Below, piece by piece: positions 30,615 through 41,322 of a DNA stretch of 64,000 bases (position 1 is its first letter; each line of letters begins with the position of its first letter). The DNA lies in assembly GCF_005818865.1 (NCBI RefSeq), contig NZ_VBRY01000011.1:39366-103365 (forward strand), read 5' to 3'. A model generated the notes under the pieces. The model had not been told where the DNA came from. It worked only from the letters and a program-made list of their open reading frames with translations, and did not search any database. Source of the stretch: Mariprofundus erugo (lineage in GTDB: Bacteria; Pseudomonadota; Zetaproteobacteria; Mariprofundales; Mariprofundaceae). A program made the position numbers and the translations under genes.

Positions 30615-31013
30615 TCAGAACAGCGAGAGTGGTCCTTTCCTCGATGTGTGATGAGGGAACGGGCTGAGTGGAATATCCTGCTCCGGAGTCTCCTGCATCA
30701 GTTTGGAGAAGTCCGTTTGCTCTCTTCTGGACTCATCTCGTAAGAACTTGCTCATGATGCGCAGCAGTTTGATATCGGTGATCATTTTGTGGCCATTGGC
30801 TTTTTCAAGTACAACCTGAGTGCCGCCCACATAGCGGATATGAGTATGATCTGCCTGTTCCTGGCTGCGGGTCTCCCTCACGGCACTTAAATATTCAGCG
30901 ATTGCGAGTTTCACCTGCTTCATTCTGGTCCGGGTACGGCTGATGTACTCTTTCCTCCTTTCCTTTTTTGCAGCATTCAAATACTCAGCGATTGTGGATG
31001 TAATCTGCTTCAT
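30615..31013 (-). CDS. Hypothetical protein with internal duplication
   Basis: Not recognised. The 132-residue protein is hydrophilic and probably cytoplasmic. Its first 60 residues contain two related units, each starting with Met-Lys-Gln: MKQITSTIAEYLNAAKKERR and MKQVKLAIAEYLSAVRETR, an apparent tandem duplication of a short helix. The rest includes HIRYVGGTQVVLEKANGHKMITDIK. A strong Shine-Dalgarno, AGGAGG six bases before the ATG, and a good terminator after the stop argue that it is really expressed. The second MKQ could be an alternative start. Confidence 0.6.
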   Translation of the reverse strand: MKQITSTIAEYLNAAKKERRKEYISRTRTRMKQVKLAIAEYLSAVRETRSQEQADHTHIRYVGGTQVVLEKANGHKMITDIKLLRIMSKFLRDESRREQTDFSKLMQETPEQDIPLSPFPHHTSRKGPLSLF

Positions 31014-31323
31014 CTTTGCCTCCTGTCGTTGGGTATTTTCACTCTACGCGGTCCGGGGGAAGCAAAGATGTGATCCGGATCATCAAGCCAAACAAACGTA
31101 TCAATGCGCTGCATCCACGTGGCCATGCATGGCCTGACAACTTCAGGCGCTGTCTGTGGTCGTTGCTGCGAGAAAAATCAGTCGCGCATTGTTCCTGTCG
31201 TACTGAATCACAACAGGGATGCAGAGATTGAGAAAGAATTCAGCCATAGACATATAAATGAGAAGCAGGGCAGGGATACCAACACATGGATCGCTCGTCG
31301 TGAGGAGATCCGCTGATACCGGT
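31014..31323. other. 310-bp gap
   Basis: Holds the AGGAGG ribosome binding site of the minus-strand gene 30615-31013 at its left end. No other recognisable gene, hairpin or repeat was found. Confidence 0.4.
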
Positions 31324-32208
31324 TTAGTGCGGTGCTATTGCACCCTCCGGCAGCGGTTGATGCTGGCCTGGCCCATCGGCAAATGCCTGTGCGTAGGAGA
31401 TAAACTGGTTTTTACCACCACGCTTGGCGACATACATCGCATCATCGGCCTGCTTGATCAGCGTTTCGATATCGTTTCCGTCATCCGGAAAGATGGCAAT
31501 ACCGATGCTGGCGCCAACCTGACAGCTGATCTCCCCGTCGATGATGGGCTGATTCAGGGTATCGATCATTTTTCGGGCTACGATTTCTCCGGCAGCCGGG
31601 CTGGATATTTCGTTGAGCAGGACAAGGAATTCATCGCCACCCACGCGACCCACCGTATCAGCACCACGCACATGTGTGGTCAGGCGCTCAGCCACAGCCT
31701 TCAGCACCGCATCACCGGTATCGTGGCCAAAGCTGTCATTCACCTCCTTGAATCCATCCAGGTCGATAAACAGGACAGCCAGCTTCTGCTGGTGACGGCT
31801 GGCCAGCGTGATGGATTTGGACAGTCGTTCAAAGAAGAGGGTACGGTTTGGTAAACTGGTCACGGCATCAAAGTGGGCCAGCTGACGGATGTGTTTTTCA
31901 TCCTCGAGCAGCTCCTGAATCGTCAACTCACCGGTATGAACCACAAAATAGACAAACAGGGCTCCGAAAAAAAAGATCATGCCGGTCAGCAGAATCAGGA
32001 TGTCGGTGATGCCGACAACCACCATGGCCATGACCCCCAGATAGCCGACCAGAAAAAAGATCATGGCGAACTTGAGAATGCGCCAGTAGCGAGCAATCGA
32101 ACCATCCTTGATCATGGCCAGTATGTGCATGGTTTTCATCGAGGAGAATATCAGTACAAGTGCACCGAGCCCGATCAGCGACAGCAGGGGCAGATTATCC
32201 ATGGTCAT
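31324..32208 (-). CDS. Membrane-bound diguanylate cyclase (GGDEF)
   Basis: Makes the second messenger c-di-GMP from two GTP. The 294-residue protein has three N-terminal hydrophobic segments (LLSLIGLGALVLIFSSM, ILKFAMIFFLVGYLGVMAMVV, ILILLTGMIFFFGALFVYFVV) followed by a linker helix. The GGDEF domain begins at HFDAVTSLPNRTLFFERL. The active site GGDEF is intact, and five residues before it is RGAD, the RxxD inhibitory site, so product feedback is expected. There is no separate periplasmic sensor or EAL domain. It is divergent from the OmpA-family gene, with about 350 bases between the starts. Confidence 0.93.
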   Translation of the reverse strand: MTMDNLPLLSLIGLGALVLIFSSMKTMHILAMIKDGSIARYWRILKFAMIFFLVGYLGVMAMVVVGITDILILLTGMIFFFGALFVYFVVHTGELTIQELLEDEKHIRQLAHFDAVTSLPNRTLFFERLSKSITLASRHQQKLAVLFIDLDGFKEVNDSFGHDTGDAVLKAVAERLTTHVRGADTVGRVGGDEFLVLLNEISSPAAGEIVARKMIDTLNQPIIDGEISCQVGASIGIAIFPDDGNDIETLIKQADDAMYVAKRGGKNQFISYAQAFADGPGQHQPLPEGAIAPH

Positions 32209-32562
32209 ACGCCTATATCCCCCTTTTTCTGTCTGACGTTCGCAGTCAATGTTATGGAGATGCTGAAGATCTGCGCATCCATAACGCTCGGCGGTGTGAT
32301 TTATCGATCAGCAAATTCAGTGCCAGCTACAAAGGTTTGCAGGCAGAGACGAAATCATGCGTTTGCCCATCGATCAGTATCTCCACCTGAAGTTAGCGCA
32401 GGACCACAAAGATGCGATGCAGGACACATACAGCTCATCTCCGCTGCTCACAATCCCGATCAGGAAGAGGTCATGACAAGTATCACCATGGTCGATACCA
32501 GCAAGGCTTGTCCGGAAGAGGTCATCACCGGGCCGAAGATTGCTATTGCAAGAGGAGAACAT
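32209..32562. other. 354-bp gap between divergent genes
   Basis: Promoter region for both the diguanylate cyclase and the OmpA-family gene. A 12-base direct repeat GGAAGAGGTCAT occurs twice, about 50 bases apart, near its right end (about 32463 and 32515). No gene is supported. Confidence 0.4.
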
Positions 32563-33972
32563 ATGAATAAAAAGTGTATCGCCAGTGGTGTGGTCAGCGC
32601 CCTGATGTTTATCACACCGGTATTATCCGTCACGGCTGCCGAGTCACGCTCCATGCTGGAGGAGGCTGAGGCGGTAAGAGCGCCGGAGCTGTCCCCTCTG
32701 GCCTATCAGCTAGCCAAAGAGGCATATGCACAGCATAAGAGCAGCGAGGCAGATCTGGAGGCACAAAAGGCGATTAACAATAGCCTGACCATGAGCAGTC
32801 ATTTCCAGACCCTGATCGAATCGCGTGATCGTATGCATGCAGCAGGTGCGCGTGAAATTCGACGCGATCTGGCCGATCGGGCGGAAGAGGCATTTGAGAA
32901 GGTGGTTGCTGCCGTGGAGGAGGGCAATTTGCATCGGGCGGCGAAGGAGTCGGGAAATGCCGAACTGCTGACCTATCAGGCAGAGGTGGTGGCTGCCCGT
33001 GAACAGTTGACCCGGCCCATTGCCCGTGCGATTGCCGAAGCTCGCAAGGCTGATGGCGGCCGATATGCTCCGAAGGCGTTTGCCGGCGCCAGTGAAGGAC
33101 TCAAACAAGTCGAGCGACTGGTCAGCAGTCATCCGGCTGCCCGTGGCCAGCTCTACAATGAGAGCCGCAACAGCATTGCATTGGCCGGCAAGGCTGAACA
33201 GATCGGTGTACAGGGGCGATTGCTGCATAAAAAGCCGGCCATGGTGGAAGAGTGGCTCGACAGCCGTCAGCATGATTTGAATGTGATTGCAGAACATCTT
33301 CACATCACGACGGACAAAGAGACAACCGACGAGCAGGTTGCCCTGATTATGCAGGCGATTGATCAGATGAAGTCAGGCTATGAAGCTGAACTTGCTGATG
33401 CCAGCGAGCAGATTAATCGCCTGCAGGGCCATGTCTCTGAACTGGATGCCGCCCGCTCAAGCCTTGATGAAGCGCGCTACAAGCTGCAGTTGAAACGCGA
33501 TGCGGAGGCAAAAATTGCACAGCTGGCCAAGTTGTTTAATCCGGATCAGGTAGAGCTCTTTCTGACCACCGATGCCGATGTGATCATTCGCATGAAGGCG
33601 ATGAACTTCCCGAGTGGCAGCACCATTATTCCAACCGAATCCTATGAGCTGCTGGAGTTGACCGGCAAAGCCATCGACCTGTTTGCCAACAGAGCCATTC
33701 GCATTGAAGGCCATACCGACTCGATCGGCAATGATGAATATAATCAGCAGCTGTCCGAGCGCCGCGCCATGACGGTCAGGGAGTACTTTGAGGCACGCTT
33801 CGGGGAAAACCACCGTGAGATCACGGCTGTCGGCTTTGGTGAGGATCATCCGATTGCCAATAATGAGAAGGCGGAAGGGCGGCGTAGTAACCGGCGCATT
33901 GATATCGTCTTGATTGCACCGACGATGGATACAGCTGAGTCATTGCCACAACAGGCGGCACTACCGCAATAA
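32563..33972 (+). CDS. OmpA-family peptidoglycan-binding protein with coiled-coil region
   Basis: A 469-residue exported envelope protein. The signal peptide is NKKCIASGVVSALMFITPVLSVTAAES. A long helical middle (about residues 30-300), rich in Ala, Glu and Lys, includes a predicted coiled coil around YEAELADASEQINRLQGHVSELDAARSSLDEARYKLQ. The C-terminal OmpA domain has IRIEGHTDSIGNDEYNQQLSERRA and GRRSNRRIDIVL, with the conserved Asp and Arg that bind diaminopimelate. It should link an outer structure to the cell wall. The open frame begins at 31873, but AGAGGAGAAC directly before the ATG at 32563 and the signal peptide set the start. It is followed by a strong terminator. Confidence 0.88.
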   Translation: MNKKCIASGVVSALMFITPVLSVTAAESRSMLEEAEAVRAPELSPLAYQLAKEAYAQHKSSEADLEAQKAINNSLTMSSHFQTLIESRDRMHAAGAREIRRDLADRAEEAFEKVVAAVEEGNLHRAAKESGNAELLTYQAEVVAAREQLTRPIARAIAEARKADGGRYAPKAFAGASEGLKQVERLVSSHPAARGQLYNESRNSIALAGKAEQIGVQGRLLHKKPAMVEEWLDSRQHDLNVIAEHLHITTDKETTDEQVALIMQAIDQMKSGYEAELADASEQINRLQGHVSELDAARSSLDEARYKLQLKRDAEAKIAQLAKLFNPDQVELFLTTDADVIIRMKAMNFPSGSTIIPTESYELLELTGKAIDLFANRAIRIEGHTDSIGNDEYNQQLSERRAMTVREYFEARFGENHREITAVGFGEDHPIANNEKAEGRRSNRRIDIVLIAPTMDTAESLPQQAALPQ

Positions 33973-34007
33973 AACGGACGGCACAGCGCGCAATCAAATA
34001 AAAAGAG

Positions 34008-34063
34008 GCACACCAAACAAAAAGGCCCGGGAGGATAACCTTCCGGGCCTTTTTATTTGGTGC
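34008..34063. terminator. Bidirectional terminator between convergent genes
   Basis: AAAAAGGCCCGG...CCGGGCCTTTTT forms a strong GC stem with A/T tails; outer CACCAAA and TTTGGTG extend the pairing. It serves the OmpA-family gene on the plus strand and the tgt-sec operon on the minus strand. Confidence 0.88.
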
Positions 34064-34085
34064 AGTTCTCTCCGAAGGGAGATGA

Positions 34086-34472
34086 TTAACGTCTGGCTCC
34101 GGGCAGCAGCAGTGCTGCTGATACGGTGCGGCCCTCGGCCAGCAGGATGTTATAGGTACGTGCTGCCGAACGGGAGTCCATACATTCAAAGCCGATATGG
34201 TGATCGGCAAGGAACTGCATGACCGATGTATCCGGAAAAGCCGTGGTACGGCCGGTACCGATGATCAGCACCTCAGGCGGCTGTTGCAGAAACATTTGCA
34301 GCACATCCACCGTTACATCCCTGATGCGGGCAGGGCCCCACGGGTTGACCAGTTTACCCTCGTGAATACACAGGCTGCTGTGGTAAAGCTGATGGTTCAC
34401 CTTGATATAGTCATCATCATAACCGGTAAACAGCAGCGTATCCCGATGCAGATCGGGACTAATGTCACCCAT
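34086..34472 (-). CDS. Mth938-like domain protein (DUF498)
   Basis: A 128-residue soluble protein of the Mth938/NDUFAF3-like fold. Typical segments are YHSSLCIHEGKLVNPWGP, VLIIGTGRTTAFPD and the end MDSRSAARTYNILLAEGRTVSAALLLPG. The biochemical role in bacteria is unknown; the human relative assists complex I assembly. It is the last gene of the tgt-yajC-secD-secF run, starting 14 bases after secF, a placement common in proteobacteria. This conserved neighbourhood suggests a membrane protein biogenesis role, which is an inference. Confidence 0.82.
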   Translation of the reverse strand: MGDISPDLHRDTLLFTGYDDDYIKVNHQLYHSSLCIHEGKLVNPWGPARIRDVTVDVLQMFLQQPPEVLIIGTGRTTAFPDTSVMQFLADHHIGFECMDSRSAARTYNILLAEGRTVSAALLLPGARR

Positions 34473-34486
34473 GAAGAATGAGGAGC

Positions 34487-35431
34487 TCAGGGCCGCTCCT
34501 CCATCTTGTTGCGCTCTTCCTCATCGCCTTTGAAGCGGCCGGCGAGCGACAGCATGATCGGGCTGGCGATATAGATGGAAGAGTAGGTACCCACGAGAAT
34601 ACCGGCCAGCAGGGCGAATGCGAAATCGTGAATCACTTCACCACCGAAGAAAAACAGCGCGGCAACCACAAGCACCGTTGTGCCTGAGGTCATCAGGGTA
34701 CGGGCCAGCGTCTGGTTGACCGAAGCATTGGCAATATCTGCCTCTTCACCCGGGTTCTTGCGTTTGCGATTGGCAGCAAAGTTCTCGCGAATACGGTCAA
34801 ACACCACAATGGTGTCATTAAGTGAGTAACCGATCACCGTCAGCAGGGCAGCGATGACGGGCAGGGTAAACTCCTTGCCGGTAATGGCGAACAGGCCAAG
34901 CACGATGGTGATATCATGCACCAGTGCCGCATCAGCGCCGAGAGCAAAACGGAACTCAAAGCGGAAGGTGACATAGACCAGAATCGCCAGCATGGCGATC
35001 AGTACAGCCATGATACCAGCCTGAGTGAGCTCTTCACCAACCTGCGGGCCGACAAACTCCACACGACGCATTTCAACAGCATCCGCACCGAACTTTTCGT
35101 TCAGACCATCAAGGATGGCGGTGCTGATGGTGGATGATTTCTCATTCTCCTTGTTCTGTACGCGGATCATGATCTCTTCAGGCGAGCCGAAATCCTGAAT
35201 CACCGCATTGCCATATCCCTTCGGAGAAATGGCGCTACGGATGTCAGCAATATCAGCCGGCTTGTCGAATTTCACCTCCACCAGCGTACCACCGGTGAAG
35301 TCGATACCGAAATTCAGCCCCCTGGTAGCCAGGGCTGCCAGTGAAATGACAATCATCAGTGCCGAGATAAGCATCGCAAGTTTGCGTCTGCCGATAAAAT
35401 CAATATTGATGTCTGGACGGATAAGTTGCAT
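34487..35431 (-). CDS. secF: Protein translocase subunit SecF
   Basis: Inner-membrane partner of SecD that uses proton motive force to pull exported proteins out of the SecYEG channel. The 314-residue protein has the first helix (KLAMLISALMIVISLAALATRG), the short periplasmic P1 start LNFGIDFTGGTLVEVKF with the conserved GIDFxGG motif, and five C-terminal helices including GYSLNDTIVVFDRIREN, the signature of the family. Seven bases separate it from secD, so the two are translated together. Confidence 0.97.
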   Translation of the reverse strand: MQLIRPDINIDFIGRRKLAMLISALMIVISLAALATRGLNFGIDFTGGTLVEVKFDKPADIADIRSAISPKGYGNAVIQDFGSPEEIMIRVQNKENEKSSTISTAILDGLNEKFGADAVEMRRVEFVGPQVGEELTQAGIMAVLIAMLAILVYVTFRFEFRFALGADAALVHDITIVLGLFAITGKEFTLPVIAALLTVIGYSLNDTIVVFDRIRENFAANRKRKNPGEEADIANASVNQTLARTLMTSGTTVLVVAALFFFGGEVIHDFAFALLAGILVGTYSSIYIASPIMLSLAGRFKGDEEERNKMEERP

Positions 35432-35438
35432 GAATGCC

Positions 35439-37022
35439 TCAAATACTCAGTTTTTCGATACGGGAACGCTTCTCAGTGCTCAGTGCAATGATGGCGCGGG
35501 TGACAGTAATGGCAGTGAACATCGAGGCCAGAATACCGACGGAGAGTGTGACGGCGAATCCCTTCACAGGACCGGAACCGAACTGAAACAGCACGATTGC
35601 GGCAATCAGTGTGGTGATGTTGGCATCGATAATGGTCGAGAAGGCCTTGTTGTAACCACCGTCAATGGCCGCCAGCGGTGTTTTGCCAAGATAGAGTTCT
35701 TCACGGATACGTTCGAAGATCAGTACGTTGGCATCCACAGCCATACCGATGGTCAGCACGATACCGGCAATGCCGGGAAGGGTGAGGGTCGTTCCGATCA
35801 TGCTCATGGCAGCAACTATCAGCACCATGTTGAAGATCAGTGCGACGTTGGCGACAAGACCGAACATGCGGTAGTACACAGCCATGAAGATCAGCACCAG
35901 AATCATACCGATAATGACCGAGTTCATGCCCTGATCAATCGAGTCCTGACCCAGGCTCGGGCCGATGGAGCGCTCTTCCACCACCTTGACCGGAGCGGGG
36001 AGGGCGCCGGCACGCAGTACAATAGCCAGATCATGGGCCTCAGCCGGTGAGAAGCTGCCGGTAATCTGCGCAGAACCACCGGAAATACGCTCACGAATCA
36101 CCGGAGCCGAGTTCACAACACCCTCAAGAATAATGGCAAATCGCTCACCGACATGGGCTGCGGTCAGCTTGTCAAACTTGTGGGCTCCCTTGCTGTTGAA
36201 CTTCAGGGTTACGGCATACTCATTGAAGCGGGAATCGATTGATACGCGGGCATCTGCAATCTCGTTACCCGACAGTTCGGTATGACGCTTCAGCAGGTAT
36301 GGCTGGCGATCGCTCTGACCATTGCTGCGCACTTTTTCAGGGCCATACATGATGATGTCGCCGGGAGGAATGCTACCGGCCATCGCCTTTTCGAGATCAC
36401 CTTTTTCATCCACCAGCTTGAACTCGAGCTGGGCGGTACGGCCGATCAGCTGCTTGGCATGGGCAGAATCTTCATAACCGGGGATCTGGACAAGAATACG
36501 CTGTTTACCCTGTTTGACGATAACCGGCTCGGTGGTGCCAAGTGCATCGATACGTCCACGAATCACTTCAATGGCCTGATCTACCGCGAATTTTCTTGTT
36601 TCATCGGCAACGGCTTGCTTGAGTGTCAGCAGGAAGGTGTTATCCGGTGCTGAAGCGATATCGTAGTTATTAAAGGTATCTTTCAGCAAAGCTTCCGCCG
36701 CCGCCATGTCTTCGGAGCTTCTGATGCTGACCTGCAGTACCAGACCGTCGTTGGCCAGCTTGCTATAGCGGATTTTCGCCTTGCGCAAAGCCTGACGTGC
36801 TGTGTCGACATCTTCCTCAACACTGTGGGCCACGGCCTTGTCGACATCCACATCCAGTACCAGGTGGACGCCGCCTTTAAGGTCAAGGCCGAGACTCATC
36901 GGCTTGCTGAGCGCTGCCGGCCACCAGGATGGCACACTCATGATATTGGGCAGTGATGCCATCACGGATACCACAAGAACAGACAGAATTAACCATATTT
37001 TCCAGCGAGGGAAGCTTTGCAT
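35439..37022 (-). CDS. secD: Protein translocase subunit SecD
   Basis: A 527-residue inner-membrane protein. N-terminal helix IWLILSVLVVSVMASLPNI is followed by the P1 domain beginning MSLGLDLKGGVHLVLDVDVD (the GLDLxGG motif), a head domain, and five or six C-terminal helices with GIVLTIGMAVDANVLIFERIREEL, which holds the conserved proton-relay Asp. Together with SecF it completes export and membrane insertion. It starts 44 bases after yajC on the minus strand. Confidence 0.97.
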   Translation of the reverse strand: MQSFPRWKIWLILSVLVVSVMASLPNIMSVPSWWPAALSKPMSLGLDLKGGVHLVLDVDVDKAVAHSVEEDVDTARQALRKAKIRYSKLANDGLVLQVSIRSSEDMAAAEALLKDTFNNYDIASAPDNTFLLTLKQAVADETRKFAVDQAIEVIRGRIDALGTTEPVIVKQGKQRILVQIPGYEDSAHAKQLIGRTAQLEFKLVDEKGDLEKAMAGSIPPGDIIMYGPEKVRSNGQSDRQPYLLKRHTELSGNEIADARVSIDSRFNEYAVTLKFNSKGAHKFDKLTAAHVGERFAIILEGVVNSAPVIRERISGGSAQITGSFSPAEAHDLAIVLRAGALPAPVKVVEERSIGPSLGQDSIDQGMNSVIIGMILVLIFMAVYYRMFGLVANVALIFNMVLIVAAMSMIGTTLTLPGIAGIVLTIGMAVDANVLIFERIREELYLGKTPLAAIDGGYNKAFSTIIDANITTLIAAIVLFQFGSGPVKGFAVTLSVGILASMFTAITVTRAIIALSTEKRSRIEKLSI

Positions 37023-37066
37023 GAAAGAGATCCTTTAAAGAGAGTACAATATTCGACCGACTGAAA

Positions 37067-37420
37067 TCAGTCGGAAAGGCCTACAATCGTATCACGCTTG
37101 ATTTTCACGCGGACGTTTTCAGCAATTTCAACCTTGAGAAAGTCATCTTTAACATCAACGATCGTACCGTAAAAACCGCCACCGGTGATAACTTTATCAC
37201 CTTTCTTCAGCGCCTCGATGATGTTGCGGTGTTCTTTAACCTTCTTCTGCTGCGGACGGATGAGCAGGAAGTAGAAGATGACCATGATCAGCAGCAGCGG
37301 AATCAGCTGCGCAAATCCATTGGCCTGCTGCGGATCTGCAGCACCTTCGGCCAGTGCCGGTGAAATGAGGGCGGCCACAGCGGCAATGGCTGCAAACGAG
37401 TGGGTGATAATTGATTTCAT
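37067..37420 (-). CDS. yajC: Preprotein translocase subunit YajC
   Basis: A small membrane protein associated with SecDF, 117 residues. The membrane helix is FAQLIPLLLIMVIFYFLLIRPQQKKVKEH with the diagnostic LIRPQQK end, and the cytoplasmic tail has GDKVITGGGFYGTIVDVKDD. The part before the helix (SFAAIAAVAALISPALAEGAADPQQ) looks like a cleavable signal, longer than in E. coli YajC but common in some other bacteria. The frame is open to 37471; the ATG at 37420 is chosen because it starts this leader and avoids overlap with tgt. It lies between tgt and secD. Confidence 0.94.
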   Translation of the reverse strand: MKSIITHSFAAIAAVAALISPALAEGAADPQQANGFAQLIPLLLIMVIFYFLLIRPQQKKVKEHRNIIEALKKGDKVITGGGFYGTIVDVKDDFLKVEIAENVRVKIKRDTIVGLSD

Positions 37421-37457
37421 GTGGATGATTGCTCCTGAATTAAATGGAAGGCGGGGA

Positions 37458-38738
<1,281 letters not shown>

Positions 38739-38853
38739 TCACCATGGTTATGTTTTGCTTGCGATGGCGCATGCCATCTGCAGAATGATCTGTTGAAGCA
38801 GGATAGCCTCCTGTCCTGAAATATCTTTCAAGAACATATCGAGGAGTTGAGTT

Positions 38854-39885
38854 ATGAAATTACCTGAATTCAGAGTAGCCAAGTCTGCTGTATTTGCGGG
38901 CTTTTGTCTGTTTTCCGGAATGGCTGCACAAGCCGGGGATCTGTCCGACTGGAAGCTGCCGGCAGTACCGGTACCCGCTGATAACCCGCAGAGTGAAGCA
39001 AAAGTTGCACTGGGCCATCAGCTCGCATTTGATCCTCGCTTATCTAAAAATGACTCGATCAGCTGTGCCGGTTGCCATCTGCCGTTTGCCGGTGGTGGCG
39101 GCCACACCCCGCGTGCCTTCGGACAGGGCGGCGAACTGGGACGCTGGGCTCCTTCATGGGTCAATGCTGCCTATTACGACACCCTGTTCTGGGACGGGCG
39201 TGCCTCCTCGCTGGAGGAGCAGACCGGTGCACTTCCCGGCCATATGGGCCCGATCTCGGCACCGGGTGAAATGGGTGGTGATGTCAATGCGATTGTAAAA
39301 CGCCTTAATGGCATTCCTGCCTACAAGAAGCAGTTCAACAAGGTGTTTGGTGAGGATGCAACCGGTCCGAATATCGCCAAAGCGATTGCCGCATTCGAGC
39401 GTACCCTTGTGGCCACCGATTCACCGTTTCAGCGTTATGTGAATGGCGATGAAAAGGCAATTTCACCTGCTGCAAAACGGGGCTTTGAACTGTTCCAGGG
39501 TAAGGCACAGTGTGCTGCCTGCCACAGCGCACCACTGATGACCGATAATGCCTATCATAATATCAGCGTGCCGCAGGTTGGACCATTGAAAGAGGACCTT
39601 GGCCGTTATGAGGTCACCAAAGATGATGCCGACAAGGGTGCCTTCAAGACCCCTTCACTTTATAACTCGGCCTCTTTCACCTTCTTTATGCATGATGGTG
39701 CGATGTCCACGATGGAGCAGGTGATCGAGCATTACAACAAGGGTGGTGATGCGAAGAATCCGAATCAGGATGCCCTGATGACACCACTGAAGCTGACAAA
39801 GGCGGAGAAAAAGGATCTGGTTGCATTCATGAAAACCCTGACCGACAAGCATCTGAACCGCATTCACACACCTGTGCTTCCCTGA
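38854..39885 (+). CDS. Di-haem cytochrome c peroxidase
   Basis: A periplasmic enzyme that reduces hydrogen peroxide with electrons from small cytochromes. The 343-residue protein has a signal peptide (KSAVFAGFCLFSGMAAQAG) and two CxxCH haem sites: CAGCH near residue 71 and CAACH near residue 220. The MauG/CCP family blocks LGHQLAFDPRLS, WVNAAYYDTLFWDGRASSLEEQ and FERTLVATDSPFQRY are present, as is FKTPSLYNSASFTFFMHDGAMSTMEQVIEHYN at the end. A classic peroxidase rather than MauG is likely from length. A GAGGAG ribosome binding site precedes the ATG and a strong terminator follows the stop, so it is a single-gene unit. Confidence 0.93.
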   Translation: MKLPEFRVAKSAVFAGFCLFSGMAAQAGDLSDWKLPAVPVPADNPQSEAKVALGHQLAFDPRLSKNDSISCAGCHLPFAGGGGHTPRAFGQGGELGRWAPSWVNAAYYDTLFWDGRASSLEEQTGALPGHMGPISAPGEMGGDVNAIVKRLNGIPAYKKQFNKVFGEDATGPNIAKAIAAFERTLVATDSPFQRYVNGDEKAISPAAKRGFELFQGKAQCAACHSAPLMTDNAYHNISVPQVGPLKEDLGRYEVTKDDADKGAFKTPSLYNSASFTFFMHDGAMSTMEQVIEHYNKGGDAKNPNQDALMTPLKLTKAEKKDLVAFMKTLTDKHLNRIHTPVLP

Positions 39886-39912
39886 AAGATTCAAGCACAG
39901 TGAAACATTCAA

Positions 39913-39943
39913 GAGGCGCGTCAATGACGCGCCTCTTTTTTTA
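39913..39943 (+). terminator. Intrinsic terminator of the peroxidase gene
   Basis: GAGGCGCGTCA pairs with TGACGCGCCTC and is followed by a run of eight T residues, 28 bases after the stop codon. Confidence 0.92.
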
Positions 39944-40312
39944 TGAATATCAACCATATGGCACTTCTCGTTAAATCATTACACAATCATGGAAAGGACG
40001 CTTTTAATCAGTTCATCGCGCATTAGCGGGAAATAATGCTGAAGAAATTTTTTGACTTATCGGTAAAGAAAGGGGTGAAAGAACGCCCCCCCGATATTTT
40101 GGTCCTGAAGATTCCCTCATACGAGCCATTTACTACATCCGCTGTATCCACAGCTTGTTTCTGTAGTGAATCACTCTATTCGGCAAATCTTATAAGGGGG
40201 AATCAAGCGGCGCCCACACACCTTTACCTGCACTGGCTATTTTCAGGCTGAAACAATCGTATCGATGCGATGTCGGCTTGGTCGCAGCAGTCATGTTGGT
40301 TAGCATGCCGCG
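39944..40312. other. 369-bp gap
   Basis: AT-richer than the flanks. An open frame at 40036-40251 has no family resemblance and no convincing codon pattern. No repeat or RNA motif was recognised. Confidence 0.4.
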
Positions 40313-41059
40313 ATGCCACTGATCATTTTCCTTGTTCTTCTGTTCGCCGTTCCATTACAGGCCCATGCCATCATCAATGCCGAAGATATCGATCTTCCTG
40401 CCAATACCGAGGGGGTTGCCGGCAAGGTTGGCCTGTCGGTCAATGGCAGCTCTGGCAATACAGCCAAGGTCAATGGTGAAGCAAGCGGACGGTTGCGCTG
40501 GCAGCATGGACGTCACACCGAAATGGCTGTGGCCAGTTACGCCTATGGTAAAAGTCGCGGACGCCGCGATACCAACAAGGCATTCGGTCATCTTCGCCAC
40601 CGCTTTGCCCTGGACCAGAACTGGGATATCGAAGCCTTCGGCCAGCTGCAACAGGATGAGTTTGCCCGGCTGAAGCTGCGTACACTGCTCGGTGGTGGCA
40701 TGCGCTGGTCTGAAAGCGATGAGCATTGGGGTGTGCATATCGGTCTTGGCTCCTTCTTTGAGCGGGAAGCGTTGAGGGGCACCAATGCACCGGCCACCCG
40801 TCTGTGGCGAATGAACTCCTACCTGTCGTTTCAATATATATTAAACGATCATGTTCGCTTGCAAAATACCGTCTATTATCAGCCGGCATGGAAAACCCCG
40901 GCCGATTTTCGACTGCTGGATGATGCTGCCATGAAGGTCTCGTTAACCGACGGACTGGCTCTGCGCCTGTCGGTGGAAACCGCGCATGATTCCCGTCCGC
41001 CGACCGGCATCAAGGCCACCGATGTCAGCTACAAAACTGCACTTGAGTATGCATTCTGA
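40313..41059 (+). CDS. Outer-membrane protein, DUF481-like beta barrel
   Basis: A 248-residue exported protein. Signal peptide PLIIFLVLLFAVPLQAHA is followed by a series of amphipathic strands: GKVGLSVNGSSGNTAKVNGEASGRLRW, FGHLRHRFALDQNWDIEAFGQLQQDEF and LGGGMRW. The last residues are ALEYAF with a C-terminal Phe. The 'NGSSGNT' start and 'Q.D.F..L..R.LLGGG' block recall DUF481 proteins (putative salt-stress or outer-membrane barrels). No operon partner is seen. The family call is probable, the function unknown. Confidence 0.7.
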   Translation: MPLIIFLVLLFAVPLQAHAIINAEDIDLPANTEGVAGKVGLSVNGSSGNTAKVNGEASGRLRWQHGRHTEMAVASYAYGKSRGRRDTNKAFGHLRHRFALDQNWDIEAFGQLQQDEFARLKLRTLLGGGMRWSESDEHWGVHIGLGSFFEREALRGTNAPATRLWRMNSYLSFQYILNDHVRLQNTVYYQPAWKTPADFRLLDDAAMKVSLTDGLALRLSVETAHDSRPPTGIKATDVSYKTALEYAF

Positions 41060-41322
41060 TCTCTGAAGGCGCTGCACTGGTTTAGAGAAATACCTCTACA
41101 GCTCCTCGCCAACGTAAACTCATACACTCTTTCAGCACCGGCAGATCACACCGGATGAGTATCTAAGGCTGATTCATGCCCGTATCGCCCATTGCCTGTT
41201 CAGCCGCCTTTGCGACCTGATATGTCGCATACACCGGGATCATTGCGATATCTATGCATGCGGTGGTCGTGGCAAACTAATCTATGATCGTGCAATGCCC
41301 GGATTCAGGCGGAGATTGAAAC

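Noticed and set aside
31873..32562. N-terminal extension of the OmpA-family frame by 230 codons
   Set aside because: It runs antisense through the diguanylate cyclase, and the signal peptide and strong ribosome binding site at 32563 set the true start.
40036..40251. Open frame of 71 codons in the gap after the peroxidase
   Set aside because: No family resemblance, mixed low-complexity residues and no ribosome binding site of note; treated as chance.
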